The notes: generated by a model from the letters alone, not told the origin. DNA of 64,000 bases from Lactuca virosa (GCA_928212115.1 CAKMRJ010005634.1:122460602-122524601); one strand, 5' to 3'; numbered from the stretch's first letter, positions 33,241 to 45,537 are shown. Translations and numbers: made by a program.

Positions 33241-34320
33241 AATGTACCATTCTCATATGTCCCGAATCGCTTTCGTTTTTGAGAGATCTATTTGCAATAC
33301 TGTTGGTACATTCTTGAGTGTGTCGGGAATTTCGACTAGGAAGTCTGCCATGGCATGAGATTTGATGATGATGCATGGCTGATAATCTATGTCGTGCTCG
33401 CCTAGCTCCATCGCTAATTTTTTTAGGCATCCTAATTTTCTAGCCTCAATAGGATTTGATTTACTGGGTAACTGGTCAAAACCTCAATCTTGTACGCTTG
33501 AAAATAGCACCTAAGGCATCTAACCACATAGATTAATGCGAGGACCTGCTTCTCTAAGATTGGGTAATTGAGCTCAGGGCCTTGTAATACTCTGCTCACA
33601 AAGTTTATTTTCAATTACCTTTTATCTTTCTCAATGGCTAGCACCGATGATATGGCTTCACTGGCTGTTGCCAAGTATATTTTCAAAGTTTCTACCGGTA
33701 GGGGGCTCGCCGTGGTCGGGAGTTGGTGCAAAGCTTCTTTCAGATTGGGTAGGGCCGTGTCGACCTCTAGTATCCATTTGAATTGATTCTTTTCAATGCA
33801 ACCTTTCAAAGTTTGGAAGAGTGGGAGGGATTTCTCGGCCAACTTGGTGATGAACGTTCCAAGTGTCATTAATCTTCCATTAATTTCTTGTACTCCTTTA
33901 TGGTTATGAGGGGATTTCTCGAATTCCTCTTGCATTGAAAGGTTTCTTCAATGTCGCATAGCAGAGCTGCCTCGTTATGGCTTTTAATGACCATGTCATC
34001 GACATAGACCTTAATGTTTCTACCAATTTGGTTTGCGAGCACTTTTTCCATCAGATGTTGGTACGTTGCCTTGACATTATTGAGGCCGAATGACATCTTC
34101 TGTTAACAAAAGGTGTCGTGTCGTTATGAAAGGTCATTTTCTCTTCTCATCTGAAATTGATGGTAGCCTTTGTCGGTGTCGAGGAAACACTTGAATTGGA
34201 ATTCTTCCAAGGACTTGACCTTTTGATCAATCTTCAGGACAAGGTAGTGATCCTTTGAGCAAGTTCTTTTCAAATTGGAGTAATCAATTCACATCGCCAT
34301 GATCCATCATGATTTTTCAC
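33241..34320 (-). pseudogene. pol: Element C reverse transcriptase and first RNase H
   Basis: RT is seen at 34096-33869: MSFGLNNVKATYQHLMEKV and IKVYVDDMVIKS, with the YVDD active site intact. The upstream palm piece (YHQFQM) near 34165 is followed by a stop. The connection (LMTLGTFITKLAEKSLPLFQTLKG) and RNase H (FKWILEVDTALPNLKEAL...VLAIEKDKR, then FVSRVLQGPELNYPILEK) fill 33935-33430, with a stop between frames at 33615. This is the gypsy domain order. Confidence 0.85.
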
Positions 34321-34883
34321 CATCTTTGGATTTGCTATCCAGGTAGGGAAAATTGCCTCCCGGAAGATGCCTGCATCCACCAGCTTTTCCACTTCTGTGT
34401 TGATTGCCTTGCTTCTATCACCCGCTTTCCCTTGTTTTTTTGTTTGATAGGAGTGCCTACCAAGATAATATTTAGCCTATGCTCGATGACCTCGTGATCA
34501 AGTCTTTTCATATCTATAGGTTTCCATACAAAGACCTTGGAGTACTACTTCAAGAGGGAGACTAGCCTTGCTTTTGTTTCTTTCAATAGACTGACGTCTA
34601 TTCGGACTATTTGCTCAGGGTAATCTGTGTGAATGATGTGTTTTTCTATGTGGAAATCTTTCTTTGACTTTTTTGGGGCTCACACCAAATCTGGTGTTGC
34701 AATGACTTGATGGTAGTGGTGAATTCGTGGGTTAATGGCAATGTTTGTGGCTGACCGGGCGCGTGTGCTAAACTTGACGATACTATCGATTTTTGACGGT
34801 ATCACTTGCAGCTGGAAAAGCATCGCTCACCCGATGAGGATGTTATGCTCTTCTGGGAGTTGTATCACTGAGAATTCAATTGT
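34321..34883 (-). other. Element C protease-RT linker and N-terminal RT, eroded
   Basis: It lies where the RT N-terminus belongs. I cannot read a continuous frame. Confidence 0.5.
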
Positions 34884-35297
34884 TCATGTGATCTTATCTC
34901 TCCCGTTTTCACTGACTAATGTAAGGGGTGGATTTATGGAGGCCGGCGCCCATAGGCTATGCCCGGTGAAGCAGATTAGCAGACCACCTGTTGGAGGTTT
35001 TAGACCCTCTTTCAAGTAGGTAGGTATCTGCTTGAAGAAATGTTTGTAGAGTAAGTCGGTGATGCTACCGCTGTCTATGTAGACATGATGGATTGACGTT
35101 TGACACATGTAGGTGGTGATCAAGAGCGGATCCATGGGATCCCAGTTGGCTGGACATGGGTCATTTATCGAGAACTTAATATTGAGTATATTTATAGATA
35201 ATACCTCAATGTCGTCCTCCGCTTTGTGGGGTTTGCTTCTTCTGCAAGGCCTGGAAATGGTGAAGATATCACTCTTTTTGTCTTGGCGTTTTCCCAT
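34884..35297 (-). pseudogene. pol: Element C aspartic protease
   Basis: A 137-codon frame. The active site reads V-Y-I-D-S-G-S-I-T-D-L-L-Y, the D-S-G form with hydrophobic flank seen in Tat elements, which often have VDNGSS or VDSGSS. Downstream, FTGHSLWAPASINPPLTLV matches the usual glycine-rich flap region. It would cut the polyprotein. This domain's frame is open, but its neighbours are broken. Confidence 0.78.
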
Positions 35298-35986
35298 TCA
35301 TTTTATGCTCATGGGTTCTTCTGGTCAACATCAAACTTAGATCTCATGTCCTTTGCGATATCAGAGAGATTTCCCTTTAGTTGTTTTTCTTCAATTTGTT
35401 TCTTCAGCATCGTGCACACACCAGTGACGTGAGTTTTGCTTTTGTGAAACTCACAGTACTTGACCTTTTCATTTTCCTCCTCTAGAGGGGTTTTCTCGAT
35501 GTCATGTACGTCATTTCGATGGTTCTGGTACTCATCCTTATGCTAGAAATAGGGGTTGAACATTGGTGGTTGCTATGCAAAGAGCGGAATGTGCGACATG
35601 CTTGCTATGGGAAAGAACTGATATTTCAATATTGGGTTTTGCCCGAAGGACGCTATGGTTCCTGGGGACCAAGTATCCCTCCTTGAATGCTACAATAGTT
35701 GTTGTAACTGAGAAACCAATGGTTGCGACTGCTGGGTCATTGTTGTTTGTGGTGCTGCAGTCGTGGTTGTAACCAGATGCTCTGTTGTGAAGGGTGGCGG
35801 TTGCCATAAGGCGGCTATTGTCGTCGTTGCAGTTTCTTCCGTGGAGCCTGGTGCTTGTGTAGCTGGCTTTTGAGCAGAGGGTTGTCCATCTGACATAGAT
35901 TCTTGTGTCTTTTCAAGCGATGTCATAGATCTGAGTGGACTTATCTCTCCTCCACCAGACGTCGTAGGTCCTTTTCCTGTCATCAT
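35298..35986 (-). pseudogene. gag: Element C gag, internally deleted
   Basis: The N-terminal frame 35986-35690 (MMTGKGPTTSGGGEISPLRS...) is rich in T, Q and A. The C-terminal part at about 35480-35325 reads KYCEFHKSKTHVTGVC then LKKQIEEKQLKGNLSDIAKD, the typical end of Tat gag with its C-x2-H-x6-H-like zinc motif. The main capsid domain normally found between them is missing: only about 200 bases separate the two pieces. Confidence 0.72.
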
Positions 35987-36029
35987 CGACGTCTAGTGTC
36001 ATATCAAGGTTGTGTAACTCTGAGTACAC

Positions 36030-36465
36030 ACCCATATGGAGCCAAATGTTGTGATATGTGCTCAAGTCTTAAGATTATCACTTGATTGAACCGGCTTGGT
36101 TGAACCGTGTAATCACAACAACAAAGTAGAAATGTCAGTCGTCGTCTGGGAGGTGGTCCTGGGACGAAGGTCCAACAGTCTAGTTAGTATGTATATGAGG
36201 ATATGAAGATTAGGGTTTTGAGAGTAGAGAGGCAATCCTTCCTTCTGGAGTAGAAGGTTCCCTTCTATACCTGTTTATCTCTTCACATCATCCAAACATT
36301 ATCCTTTGTCCCGTCTGGGTCGACAGGACTTGGGGGAGTTCCATTGGTGGATCAAGCGCCACTAGTGGTCCTTTTCTATTGGTGCAGAACAAACAGAGTG
36401 CTACACTTGTCGCTCTAAGGAGTGACCAGTCATGTTTTATTTACTACAAACCAAAGACTATCGTC
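36030..36465 (-). repeat. Candidate LTR end and primer site of element C
   Basis: On the minus strand a CACAACA end at about 36048 is followed by TTTGGCTCCATATGGG, where a Tat-type TGGC... primer site is expected. The outer end is tentatively at 36465 (minus TGACGATAG). No second copy in the window confirms it. Confidence 0.4.
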
Positions 36466-36630
36466 AGGAATTGGATCTAGGTGTGAGAGCACCAAGCATC
36501 AAAGCACTAGTGCAAGACCATGATGGTGAGGACCCAGGTCTGGCACTAGGTCAAGTTGCAACCGTTAACTAGGTCATCCTAAAGACAGCGGTTCTGCTAT
36601 CTTTAATGTATTCCTAGATGGATACGCTAA

Positions 36631-39600
36631 CAGTATTAGAAGCATGGTTTAAGATATATGGATGAAGACTCATGTGATTCCAGAATTAAACTAAGGATCT
36701 AAGTAATTATCAAATATTTTAAGAAAAAGAATAATAAAAAGAATGTGATACATACAGTCAGCCGAAGCTTAGAAAGGAAATTGATTCCCAAAATATTCAT
36801 ATTCTTAGGATTGCTAATATGTGAAATGTGAGATATGCATGCTAGTATGTAGGCTATGGATCTTTTCAGGAATTACTAGTTAGAATTGTCTGATAATTAA
36901 GATGTCTTATAACCTAGAAATTTGTTGTTACTTGTTGTTTAGAACCTATATTGATATTAATTAGTTATTTGACAAATACATTAGGTTGCAGGCTTCCAAA
37001 GTTAAATAGTTTTAGATTGCTTGATTTAGCGTTATTGTGCAGCTCTCGTATGAGTCTAAATGTCGTAGGGTTGGATCTTTCAGTCAACGAGTTGTTTGAT
37101 TTTAGTGGCATGCAGTTGTATTCATCCGATAATTAGTTAATACTGGTAGGAGTTCTTCCTTAGCTAATAGTAGGGTGAAGTAAAAAGGAATCCTAGAATG
37201 AGAGTTTAGGAAGTTTAATATATGCTTGATATGTCATATATTTGTGAGGTAGGGAATCAACAAAGATGCAAACTCTTTGTGGAGTCTAGGAAAAATCTGT
37301 TGTATGTGCTCATGGGACGCGTACATATATATGTTTAGCAGTCGTCATGTGTAGTTTTGGAAGCGGCTTGGAAACTCTGACACAATTCTTGGGACGAGTA
37401 TGAGTAGGTGTGAAAGGTAGTAGAGACCAATACTACCCAAAGCACAGGACTCACACTTGGATCAGGTAAACTCAAAATGTTTCTAAGGCACTAGTAGTTA
37501 GGTAGATAGTGTAGCTAACACTATGAATTCATTTTACATTATTTTTAGTCATTACCAGTTGTATGGTGGTATCTAGGCGAGTGGCTCTAATTTTTGGCCC
37601 AAGTTTCCATAAAATATCGAGTCCGAATAAAGTATATTTTCATAAGAGGGTTGTTTCTAAGAACCCCGTCCAATATAGTACCTACTTTAGTCGTGAGAAG
37701 TAAGAGGGGAAATTGGAATGCGACGAAGAGATTATCTAGGAGAAACGTGAATGATCGAGTGAATCAAACAACCTTTGTTTTTACTATTTGTTCGACTACG
37801 TTAGTAATACCTACTTATGTCGTTTAGTTATACGTGTGCGTTAGTGCGCTTCTAGACAATGTTGAGCTTGTCATGACCTTATCCTATTTTGTTCATGCTA
37901 TGCAAGGATACTACTTACTATAGGCATAATGAGTAATTCTACAGTGAAAATGTTGAAAGTCATTAGATGTCAGAAACATGAGTTTCTTCAAAGTCAAAAG
38001 GAGCTACAAATCAAGTAGGCGACACCAGCTTGGACTTCACTTAGTTACGAGCAACAACAAATGATGGGTTGAACCCAAGTGGGGGAGAACCGACCCTTAA
38101 GAAGAAAGTACGAAAGTGCAGTTTGACTTTGATTTCGATGTTAAGATCCTGGAGAGTTACAGCACGAATAGGCAGAGGTTGTTAGTTTTGATTTTGTTGT
38201 GCGAGACAGAAAAAACAAGTCATTTATTAGAATACTCATAGGCTATGAGTTTCTTGGAATACTTTTCAAGGAAAGGTTGGTATTTCCTCCCCAAACGACT
38301 AATAGGATTTAGTAAGTGGCCGAATTCCTAAGTGTAGCTCAAATAGCCAAGAGAGCCATCTAGGTTTGTACCTTCACGATTGAGGGATATATCCTCGCAG
38401 CAGAGGATCAAGAATTCAATAGATGGAATAGTTTTCCATAGAGGGCGTCGAGCACTTAAGGGATACATCAGACTTAGAAAGCTTAGTTAAGCTCATAGCA
38501 AGGACTTGGTTGCCCTATGCCAAAAGATAGAAACCGTAGGATCAATATCAAAGAGAAAGCATTTCCATAGTATCAACATTTCAAGGCATCGTCTAATATG
38601 CATATAGAGACGCCTAGAAGAGAATCATTAGGGATTGACCATGTCAATTAAGAGAGGCGGTAGTACTTTCCAAGGGTTCCATATGTATCAGCAGTATACA
38701 TGATAGAATTGATATATCAAGTTGTTGATACAGGTTCAACTAGACATTCTCAATGTTGTCAGTAGCAGTTAAGATTAAGTAAGAGCCCCTAGCGTAAATT
38801 GACAAGAGTTCAATTTTTGAAGTGACTTAGTGTTAAAACTGTGTAAGCAGTAGTTGTTGTTGGAGATTCAAATGTAGATACGCCTCGTCAAATATCAATA
38901 AAAGATAGACATGCAAGGAAAACATCTAAGGATTTCCTATGAGGTTTAGAACCACAATAATATGGTAGAATTTTGTCGTGGAGTTGTTCAAACTTTTAGG
39001 ATGCAAAGTTTTGGTTGGTGATAGAGAACACAAAAGGATCATAAGCGATTAGTATAGATTCCTAGACATGTTTGTTCAATTAAGAGTCATTGTAGATAGA
39101 TCGTCGAGGGCAAATACATATGTGACATCAGTCTGTAGGGTAAGCTACATTTTTAGTTTAGTTATTCCTTTAGTCAATAAAGCGTAAGAATTAATATAAA
39201 ACTAGGATCGAATTTCAACGTTCATAGGTTGACATAGGACGACAGTTAGACTTTCGCATCCGCATAGTATAGATTAAGGACCGCTAATTAGTTGTAGCCT
39301 TAAAAGTCTAAAAAGCAAAGAGCTATTGTAATAACAAGATATCAAGGAAGGATGATGACTAAGGTCCTTTAGCATAGTTGGATAACGGTTGTGAGTCTTT
39401 AATACCACTGAATGGTTGATCATGAGTCTTCAGGTCGGAGGGGGGTGATGACAAGAGCGATCTGGAATAGTAATAACAGTAGTTAGATAAGTATCATGAT
39501 GTATCGTGAACGAATTGTTCGAACAATAGTTGTACCTTGATATAGGTAAAGTAGTTAGAGCCTTATGAAAAGGCTACTGGTGACATAGTGTTCATTATAA

Positions 39601-40160
39601 CCTAGTAGTTTGGAGGATAAGAAAGCCTTGTAATGTGTCAGTCATCAATATTAGTGTATTGGCTCTAGAGTTTTGGAACCAGCAAACCTATTACAGTGGT
39701 TTTGATTAACTTTCAGGATGTTGGAACACCTGAACTAGGTAGAGAAACCAATTGCAATTTAGATTCGTGTATGTATCAAGGAAATTCCATAAGCATTTTT
39801 AGAGGCATGTTCCGAAAAGTGCATTCCATTAGGATGTCGTAGATGAATTTCCATAGTTGATCACTTCATAAAAAGTGAACCGTGTCGACATTTTATGTAT
39901 AAAGGCAATCGTCAATCGTAGTGTGTGGATTCTAGAAGTCTAAACCGACGGGTTCTTGGTTTTGGAAGATTTCACAGGGAATTTAGGAGTACATCTAAGG
40001 TAGAAAATGAAATTCTAAGCCTAAATAAGTACAGATGGACAAATTTGATGTGGCAACGCTAGCTAGATCTTAGGTTGATCTAGTGAAACCCTAATATGAT
40101 AGTGTGTAGGCATTATCCCAAGGTACGTTAGGAGTAGTATTTCGGGAAAGAAATCTCTAT
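36631..40160 (+). pseudogene. Gypsy F internal region, gag-pol remnants
   Basis: No frame longer than about 80 codons remains. A protease active site is readable at 38721-38741 (V-V-D-T-G-S-T). ACTCATGTGATTCCAGA near 36668 repeats the start of the second internal stretch (42876). A possible integrase scrap (VIVDRSSRANTYVTS) lies near 39090; it is too close to the protease for an intact pol, so RT has been lost or is unreadable. Identity as gypsy rests mainly on the LTR, primer site and polypurine tract. Confidence 0.55.
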
Positions 40161-40174
40161 AAGTAGGGGAGAAC
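40161..40174 (+). promoter_or_regulatory. Polypurine tract of gypsy F
   Basis: AAGTAGGGGAGAAC immediately before the LTR start TGTAATACCCC. Confidence 0.85.
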
Positions 40175-40824
40175 TGTAATACCCCATTTTAGCCTTATGG
40201 TATAAACGAGGATTTACGTAAATATACAATTTTTATAGAATACTATTTATGATAAATAGTCTTGATGAAAGTCGTTGTAATCGCAAAAGAGAGAGCGTGC
40301 ATACATAGAATGCCTAAGTCTAACTTTGTATGAGGAAGTTGTGATTTTTAGAAGTTTCAGCGCAATAGTGTGTGACACAAAAATTGAAATAGAAATCGGT
40401 TGATTGTTATCCTAAACAATGTAAACGAGAGTTGAAGATCTCATAGATACAATTTCGTCGATATAAAGACAATCAAGAATAAATGTCATATGGAAGAGTT
40501 ATGATATCTATATAGGATTTAACAGTCTAAGTCCTTTAAAAATATAACTTTAAAAATAAAGTTAGAATTAGTCGATAGAGTCTAAATAAAAGTTGTAGAT
40601 CTTGTCGATAACTATGTGTGGATATAAAAAACGTAGAAAACGGAGCTCGTATGAGAAAGATACGATTTTATGAAGTTTTTTGAAAAGCGCCACGTGCAGA
40701 TAGGCTCGGCACGCACTTCTAAAAGAAGGAGTTCGACCGCAGGGAGCTTGACACGTGGCATAATTTTGGGGAAACGATGTAGCAAGAGTGTGCAGCGCAT
40801 ATTCCTCACACCACAACTCTCACA

Positions 40825-40832
40825 TCTCTCTC

Positions 40833-40929
<97 letters not shown>
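40825..40929. repeat. (CT)n-(TA)n compound microsatellite
   Basis: About 20 CT units with one G interruption, followed by about 31 TA units. The long YIYIYI and SLSLSL frames here are artefacts. Confidence 0.99.
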
Positions 40930-40931
<2 letters not shown>

Positions 40932-41301
40932 TTAAAGCTCCGAATTTCTGAAGTATTTTCAGGATTCTAAAGATTTCTACTTTAGCGAGGCCCTGCGGCA
41001 CCAGAGAGTCGGGCAAAAAGAAGTGTTCAGATCGGAATACTGCCAGCGAAAATCCCAGTTTTCACTAGAAACTCCTATAAGTTAAGTTGCACTTACTATG
41101 CTTTAAGTGTAACTTATATTTATATTAATAGTCGTTGTTATGAATGCAAAACTAAGATTCATTAGTAGTTATATTCATAGTACTTATTGATCTACTTACG
41201 GGAGAGGTGTCTAGAATGGTCACTTTGGCTTGGTTGTTCAATTTCAAAAAGGTTATATGTTGAAATGTTTGTGCCTTCCAATTGTCTTGTTGGGATGATC
41301 C

Positions 41302-42090
41302 TGTTGGATTAGGTGTCTAAGCCCATAACTACAATTAGTATGTACTTGACCCGAGAGTAGCATGGTCCATTTGAGTTGGATATCACCAGGACAATTTGAA
41401 AGGATGGACTTTTGAGAAGATGTTATTTATGATTTGTTAATATATTATAAGTTCAAATATATTAATATGAAATCATATGATTTAATTAGTATTGATCAAG
41501 AATTAATTTGGAATTAATTTTGTGATCAAAAGAGACTAATTAAATATATGGGGATTGATTTGGTAAATCAATGATTCTTATAGTGTGGGTCAATTGTTAT
41601 TTAGGATGGGCTAAACCAATATGGTAGTCCATGGATAGTCCATGGAGGTTTAACCCATGGATCCTAGGTAATATGAAGATTCATGAGCATTAGGGTTTAC
41701 ATGGTGCTAACCCTAATCTTGCCACACTATATAAGAAGCCCCTTAGCATCCAAAATGGCACACTAGATGTTCTAAGAGTTCATGAGCCGATTTAAGTGTA
41801 AGAATATTCTCTCAAAAGTCATCCTTTGTCCAAAGGTGTGTTGTGATTACATTTGAGGTGCAACACTTGGGGCACTAAGTTCTTAAAGGCCAAACACAAC
41901 AAGTTCTACAAGCCACAACCAAGAGGTAACTCTATAACTCAATTCTATGTTGTTTATATCATTTTGTATGCTAGTTGTAGGCTTAATGTTTTGGAAACAA
42001 TATTGCATGTATAAGTAGAGAAAACATAGATCCAAAGCATTTAGGGTTGTATGTGCACCATACGATGTTGTAGTATACTTAAACCCATCA
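41302..42090 (+). repeat. Solo copia LTR
   Basis: 789 bp, TGTTGGATTAGG...AAACCCATCA, related to the LTRs of copia A and B. It is flanked by the perfect 5-bp repeat GATCC (41297-41301 and 42091-42095). No internal sequence remains, so it arose by LTR-LTR recombination after insertion into the gypsy F LTR. Confidence 0.96.
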
Positions 42091-42396
42091 GATCCTTACT
42101 TGATAGAACTCTCGGTATTCATTGGGATTAGTGAAAGATCTAGCTTTCATCACCTTATTGACACGGGGATTAATAAGTTGTAGTATTATAGGTTAATTCT
42201 TTTTAGACGCGTTAACCGCAAGTTGGATTCCCAGTAGGATCGCCCAGATAGTATCAATCGTCTATGTAATTATCCAGGTGAGTTTTCTCACTATATTTTA
42301 TACTCTGGTATGTATCCTCTGTATGTTAGGATATAGTTTCTAGTAGTATGAAATTAGTAAAGTTCTAATAGTTTCCTGTAGTGTTAGATTGCTGTC

Positions 42397-42398
<2 letters not shown>

Positions 42399-42451
<53 letters not shown>
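42399..42451. repeat. (TA)n microsatellite
   Basis: About 26 TA units inside the gypsy F LTR. Confidence 0.99.
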
Positions 42452-42454
<3 letters not shown>

Positions 42455-42836
42455 TGACATATTATGAACAGAGTTGAGGGCGGCCCAGCCATGGGCTGAA
42501 GGCCAATAGACTCACGCGGACTAGCATTATGCTAAAGGATAAAGTAGTGGACAAGCTTTAAGCTGAAGGCAAAAGGGCGGACCAGCTTTATGATGAAGGC
42601 CATTATGTGTATGCATTATATATGTACTATGGTATATGGTACTTGAGGAACTCACTAAGACTCGTTCTTATACATTTGATTATAAATGTTTTTCAAGTGC
42701 TTCAATGATTCGTGAGAAGGGCAAGGTTCGACCATACACACATGCATTCACAACATGTTTCCACATATGTAATTATACTCTATATATTTGAATAAATAAA
42801 AATGAAAATTTTAGGGGTGAAAATAGGGACGTTACA

Positions 42837-43244
42837 AGTTGGTATCAGAGTCCTGGTTTGAGAAAATTAGATAATCACTCATGTGATTCCAGACTCAAAC
42901 TAAGGATAAAGTAATGGTGAGATACAATGCCTAACTAAGAGCAGTCATCTAGCAGAGTATTGATGAAGACCACAGACTCTTCTAGACAATCCACCGGAAC
43001 ACTAGCAGACTCACAATCTGTAGGTGTTAATGAATCATACAATCCGGGAGTATAGAATGTGTGTTCATTCGAGTACTTTATCCCTCATGGTTTCCTTAGT
43101 GACATATATTGCTTCTTAATCCACAAAGTAGTATTATCTACTCGTTACCTCCAGCAATCCTATAGGATTGGTCCCTCGAAATCATAAATTTATGATCAAA
43201 GAGTGAGAATAACGAGAATGAGTAATCGGTTTATTTCTTTGGTG

Positions 43245-43303
<59 letters not shown>

Positions 43304-43515
43304 AGATTTTAATTATATTAATGTGGGTTGAGAACCTTATGTGCTTACCAGGCTCCCAAGCTTAACCCATTCAGTTTCTTTATGCCCTAGTTAATGATAC
43401 GAAGGTTCAGGTATATTGATGTTTGAATATGCAGAGAGATTTATGGAGTTTTAGACCATTAATAAATTGATGTAAGGCATGTAAAGACCAGTTTATGCTT
43501 ATGTTTCTGTATCAA
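42837..43515 (+). mobile_element. Second internal fragment of gypsy F with primer site
   Basis: TGGTATCAGAG at 42840-42850 follows the LTR by three bases. The next 60 bases resemble 36640-36700. An (AT)n tract lies at 43247-43300. No coding frame is seen. Confidence 0.7.
43247..43300. repeat. (AT)n microsatellite
   Basis: About 27 AT units. Confidence 0.99.
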
Positions 43516-43642
43516 TTATGACATCCCAAGCTTTTAAATATTAATGAAAAACGTTTTTCGGAAATGCTTTGATATTAGTATAATTTCACATAATAATGTT
43601 TTGTGACAAATTTCGCACTAATAAACGAATACTTTGTTTTAA

Positions 43643-44221
43643 ATAAGCATAAAGAAAAACTTTTTATTTCGACATAAAATTGAGGATATTATAGATCATG
43701 TCAAGAGCTACAAGTCAATATCCATCAAGAAGTACCAGTTCTTCCAATACACTTTGTTTCACAACGGTATTGAGTATGATCAAACACAAGTTGACTTCAC
43801 CAACATGAATCCAGAAGAACTTTTCCTCATCACAAGGGTCTTCAGCTTAAAGATTGAGAAGTACCACCACTTCAAACCAACTTATGGAAAAGTGTGCTAC
43901 TTTCTTAAGTCGCTTGTCTGTGACATTGCAACTATAGATGCAGATATTCATCCAATGCTTGTTAATCATATGGATCTACCTCCTCTTGAAGATCCACTAA
44001 TTTTAGTCACTGGAATTCAAGACGTGAATTGCCGAGCTACAAACTATCCTGAGATAGGCATCATTTCTTGCCTCATCAAAAATTATGTAAAGAATTTTTT
44101 GGTCGCAACTTCCTACCATCAATGTTCAAACATTCAGCTAGAGGAAATCTTAAGAGTCATCATTCGATCCAAGTACACCATTGATGAAGTCAAAGAAATT
44201 CTGCAAGATAAGATCCAATGA
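43643..44221 (+). CDS. Unassigned protein-coding fragment
   Basis: The frame is open from a stop at 43640-43642 to TGA at 44219-44221. No good ATG starts it (TTG at 43754, first ATG at Met 43796 or later), so it looks like an exon or a captured fragment rather than a whole gene. The readable protein (SYKSISIKKYQFFQYTLFHNG, later DFTNMNPEELFLITRVF and IRSKYTIDEVKEILQDKIQ) has balanced composition, charged helices and no membrane segment, unlike the random frames around it. I do not recognise a named domain. Its N-terminal style recalls uncharacterised transposon-associated proteins of Asteraceae (weak memory). It lies between gypsy F and a solo gypsy LTR. Confidence 0.5.
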   Translation: MSIKKNFLFRHKIEDIIDHVKSYKSISIKKYQFFQYTLFHNGIEYDQTQVDFTNMNPEELFLITRVFSLKIEKYHHFKPTYGKVCYFLKSLVCDIATIDADIHPMLVNHMDLPPLEDPLILVTGIQDVNCRATNYPEIGIISCLIKNYVKNFLVATSYHQCSNIQLEEILRVIIRSKYTIDEVKEILQDKIQ

Positions 44222-44636
44222 TTGCTTGTTGTAAGGAAGTTTTGGAAGCTACTCATCAAGTTTTTCAAACTGGATAAATGAAGGAGTTAGTAGTGAGGTC
44301 AATTAGGGTGAAATTTTTGATACACGAAGTGACCCTTGGCAGCTAAAAGAGTTCTGGTGGTATGTGAAGTTATTTTGGTTTCATGATATGAGAAAAAGTG
44401 ATTGTATTGAGTGGTGAGAAGATTAGTTCCTTTTATGTTATGTGAAGATTGGAGATAAAGAGACTATGCAAAGATTTGAAGCTCATTTTGTCTCAAACTG
44501 CTGCAAAGTTAAGTACGGTGTCAGCCTTATCTCTTAAAGATCATTTGGTGAGATTTTGTCAGACCAGGCATGGCAAGCATGGCCACCTCCACACTATACA
44601 TTTCAATTAACCAGTCAATAACGTGTACTTTCTTTA
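44222..44636. other. Unassigned sequence
   Basis: I see no gene, repeat or element end. It may be 3' flank of the preceding fragment. Confidence 0.5.
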
Positions 44637-44984
44637 TGTAACGACCCAAATTTTCAAAAGAAATTTTTCATTTTTAAATAGTCAAAAACATTTTCCATCA
44701 ACCATAAAATCTCAAATACATTTGTTTTCAAATTCATAACAATAACAATATTATTCCAATCATCAGAGTGTCCCATAAAAACGCATGAGAGAGAGAGTGC
44801 ATGTCGTGTCATCAAGCTTTGCCCTTGCCCTTAGGCTCAGATGTACTTGAAACAAATCCACAAACTGTAAGCTAATGCTTAGTAAGTTCCCCAGAGCATA
44901 CCCCACACAATCCACTTAATCACATAATCATATTAGCTATAAAAGCTACATAAACCACATAAGCCATGCATACAAACATATAAG

Positions 44985-45245
44985 AAAGCCATGGAAACCC
45001 TCCAGGATCTTACACCTAGTGCCACTGGAACCCCTATGTGGTCTTAACTAACTACCATGGGAACCCCCACATGGTCTTCCTGTCATGGAAACCCCCACAT
45101 GGTCTTCTTGCCGTGGGAACCCCCACACGGTCTTTACAACCAAGAGATGTCATACAAACCACACAAGCAAATATACTAGAATGCCATTGAAACCCTCCAA
45201 GGTCTTACATATAAGTGCCTTGGGAACCCCCCGAGGTCTTTCATG
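44985..45245. repeat. Degenerate minisatellite in the solo gypsy LTR
   Basis: Units of about 30 bases built on GGAACCCCCACATGGTCTT, in two clusters (44990-45140 and 45185-45245). Confidence 0.85.
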
Positions 45246-45537
45246 CGAGTATCACAAATAACTAGCATATCACATATCCCATAACCAACCAATCATAACT
45301 CATAACAATAATGGGCCGGTCTTGGTGCCTTCGACCCATTGGTATGGTGAGGAGACTTACCTCTCGTGAATGTTGAACTAACAAGATAAGATCAGATAGT
45401 CCCCCGCACTACTCCAACTCAACTGCTTATAATCATCATATGATTAACTTGTCACCATCCCGAAATACCATAAATGCCCTCAAAGTCAACCCTGGTCAAC
45501 CCTGGTCAAAGTCAAGGTCAACAGTCCATGTCGACCT

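Larger units (their letters stand above)
30709..36465 (-). mobile_element. Tat-type gypsy element C, 5' and pol portion
   Basis: Minus order: LTR and primer region (about 36465-36036), gag, protease, RT, RNase H, a second RNase H, integrase, and 3' untranslated region to 30714. The second RNase H between the first RNase H and integrase marks the Tat lineage (established). It continues at 12466. All genes are broken. Confidence 0.82.
40175..42836 (+). repeat. Gypsy F LTR, carrying a solo copia LTR
   Basis: TGTAATACCCCA...GGGACGTTACA; about 1,868 bp without the inserted copia LTR and its TSD. It contains (CT)n(TA)n at 40825-40929 and (TA)n at 42399-42451. GAGGAACTCACTAAGA at 42645-42660 matches a motif found in the gypsy D and solo gypsy LTRs. 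Confidence 0.85.
36466..43515 (+). mobile_element. Ty3/gypsy element F, very old, with rearranged ends
   Basis: A decayed primer site near 36631 (TATTAGAAGCATGGTTT, compare TATCAGAGTCCTGGTTT at 42844) opens an internal region that ends in a polypurine tract at 40161-40174. An LTR follows at 40175-42836. After the LTR a good primer site and a second stretch of internal sequence (42837-43515) appear, so the LTR is flanked by internal DNA on both sides. Confidence 0.7.

Noticed and set aside
40612..41016. ORFs reading YIYIYI, SLSLSL or RERERE at microsatellites (also 51541-51771 and 56439-56651)
   Set aside because: They are translations of (TA)n and (CT)n tracts.
43643..44221. Endogenous pararetrovirus gene
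   Set aside because: No movement-protein, coat-protein or RT motif is visible and no such genes are nearby.
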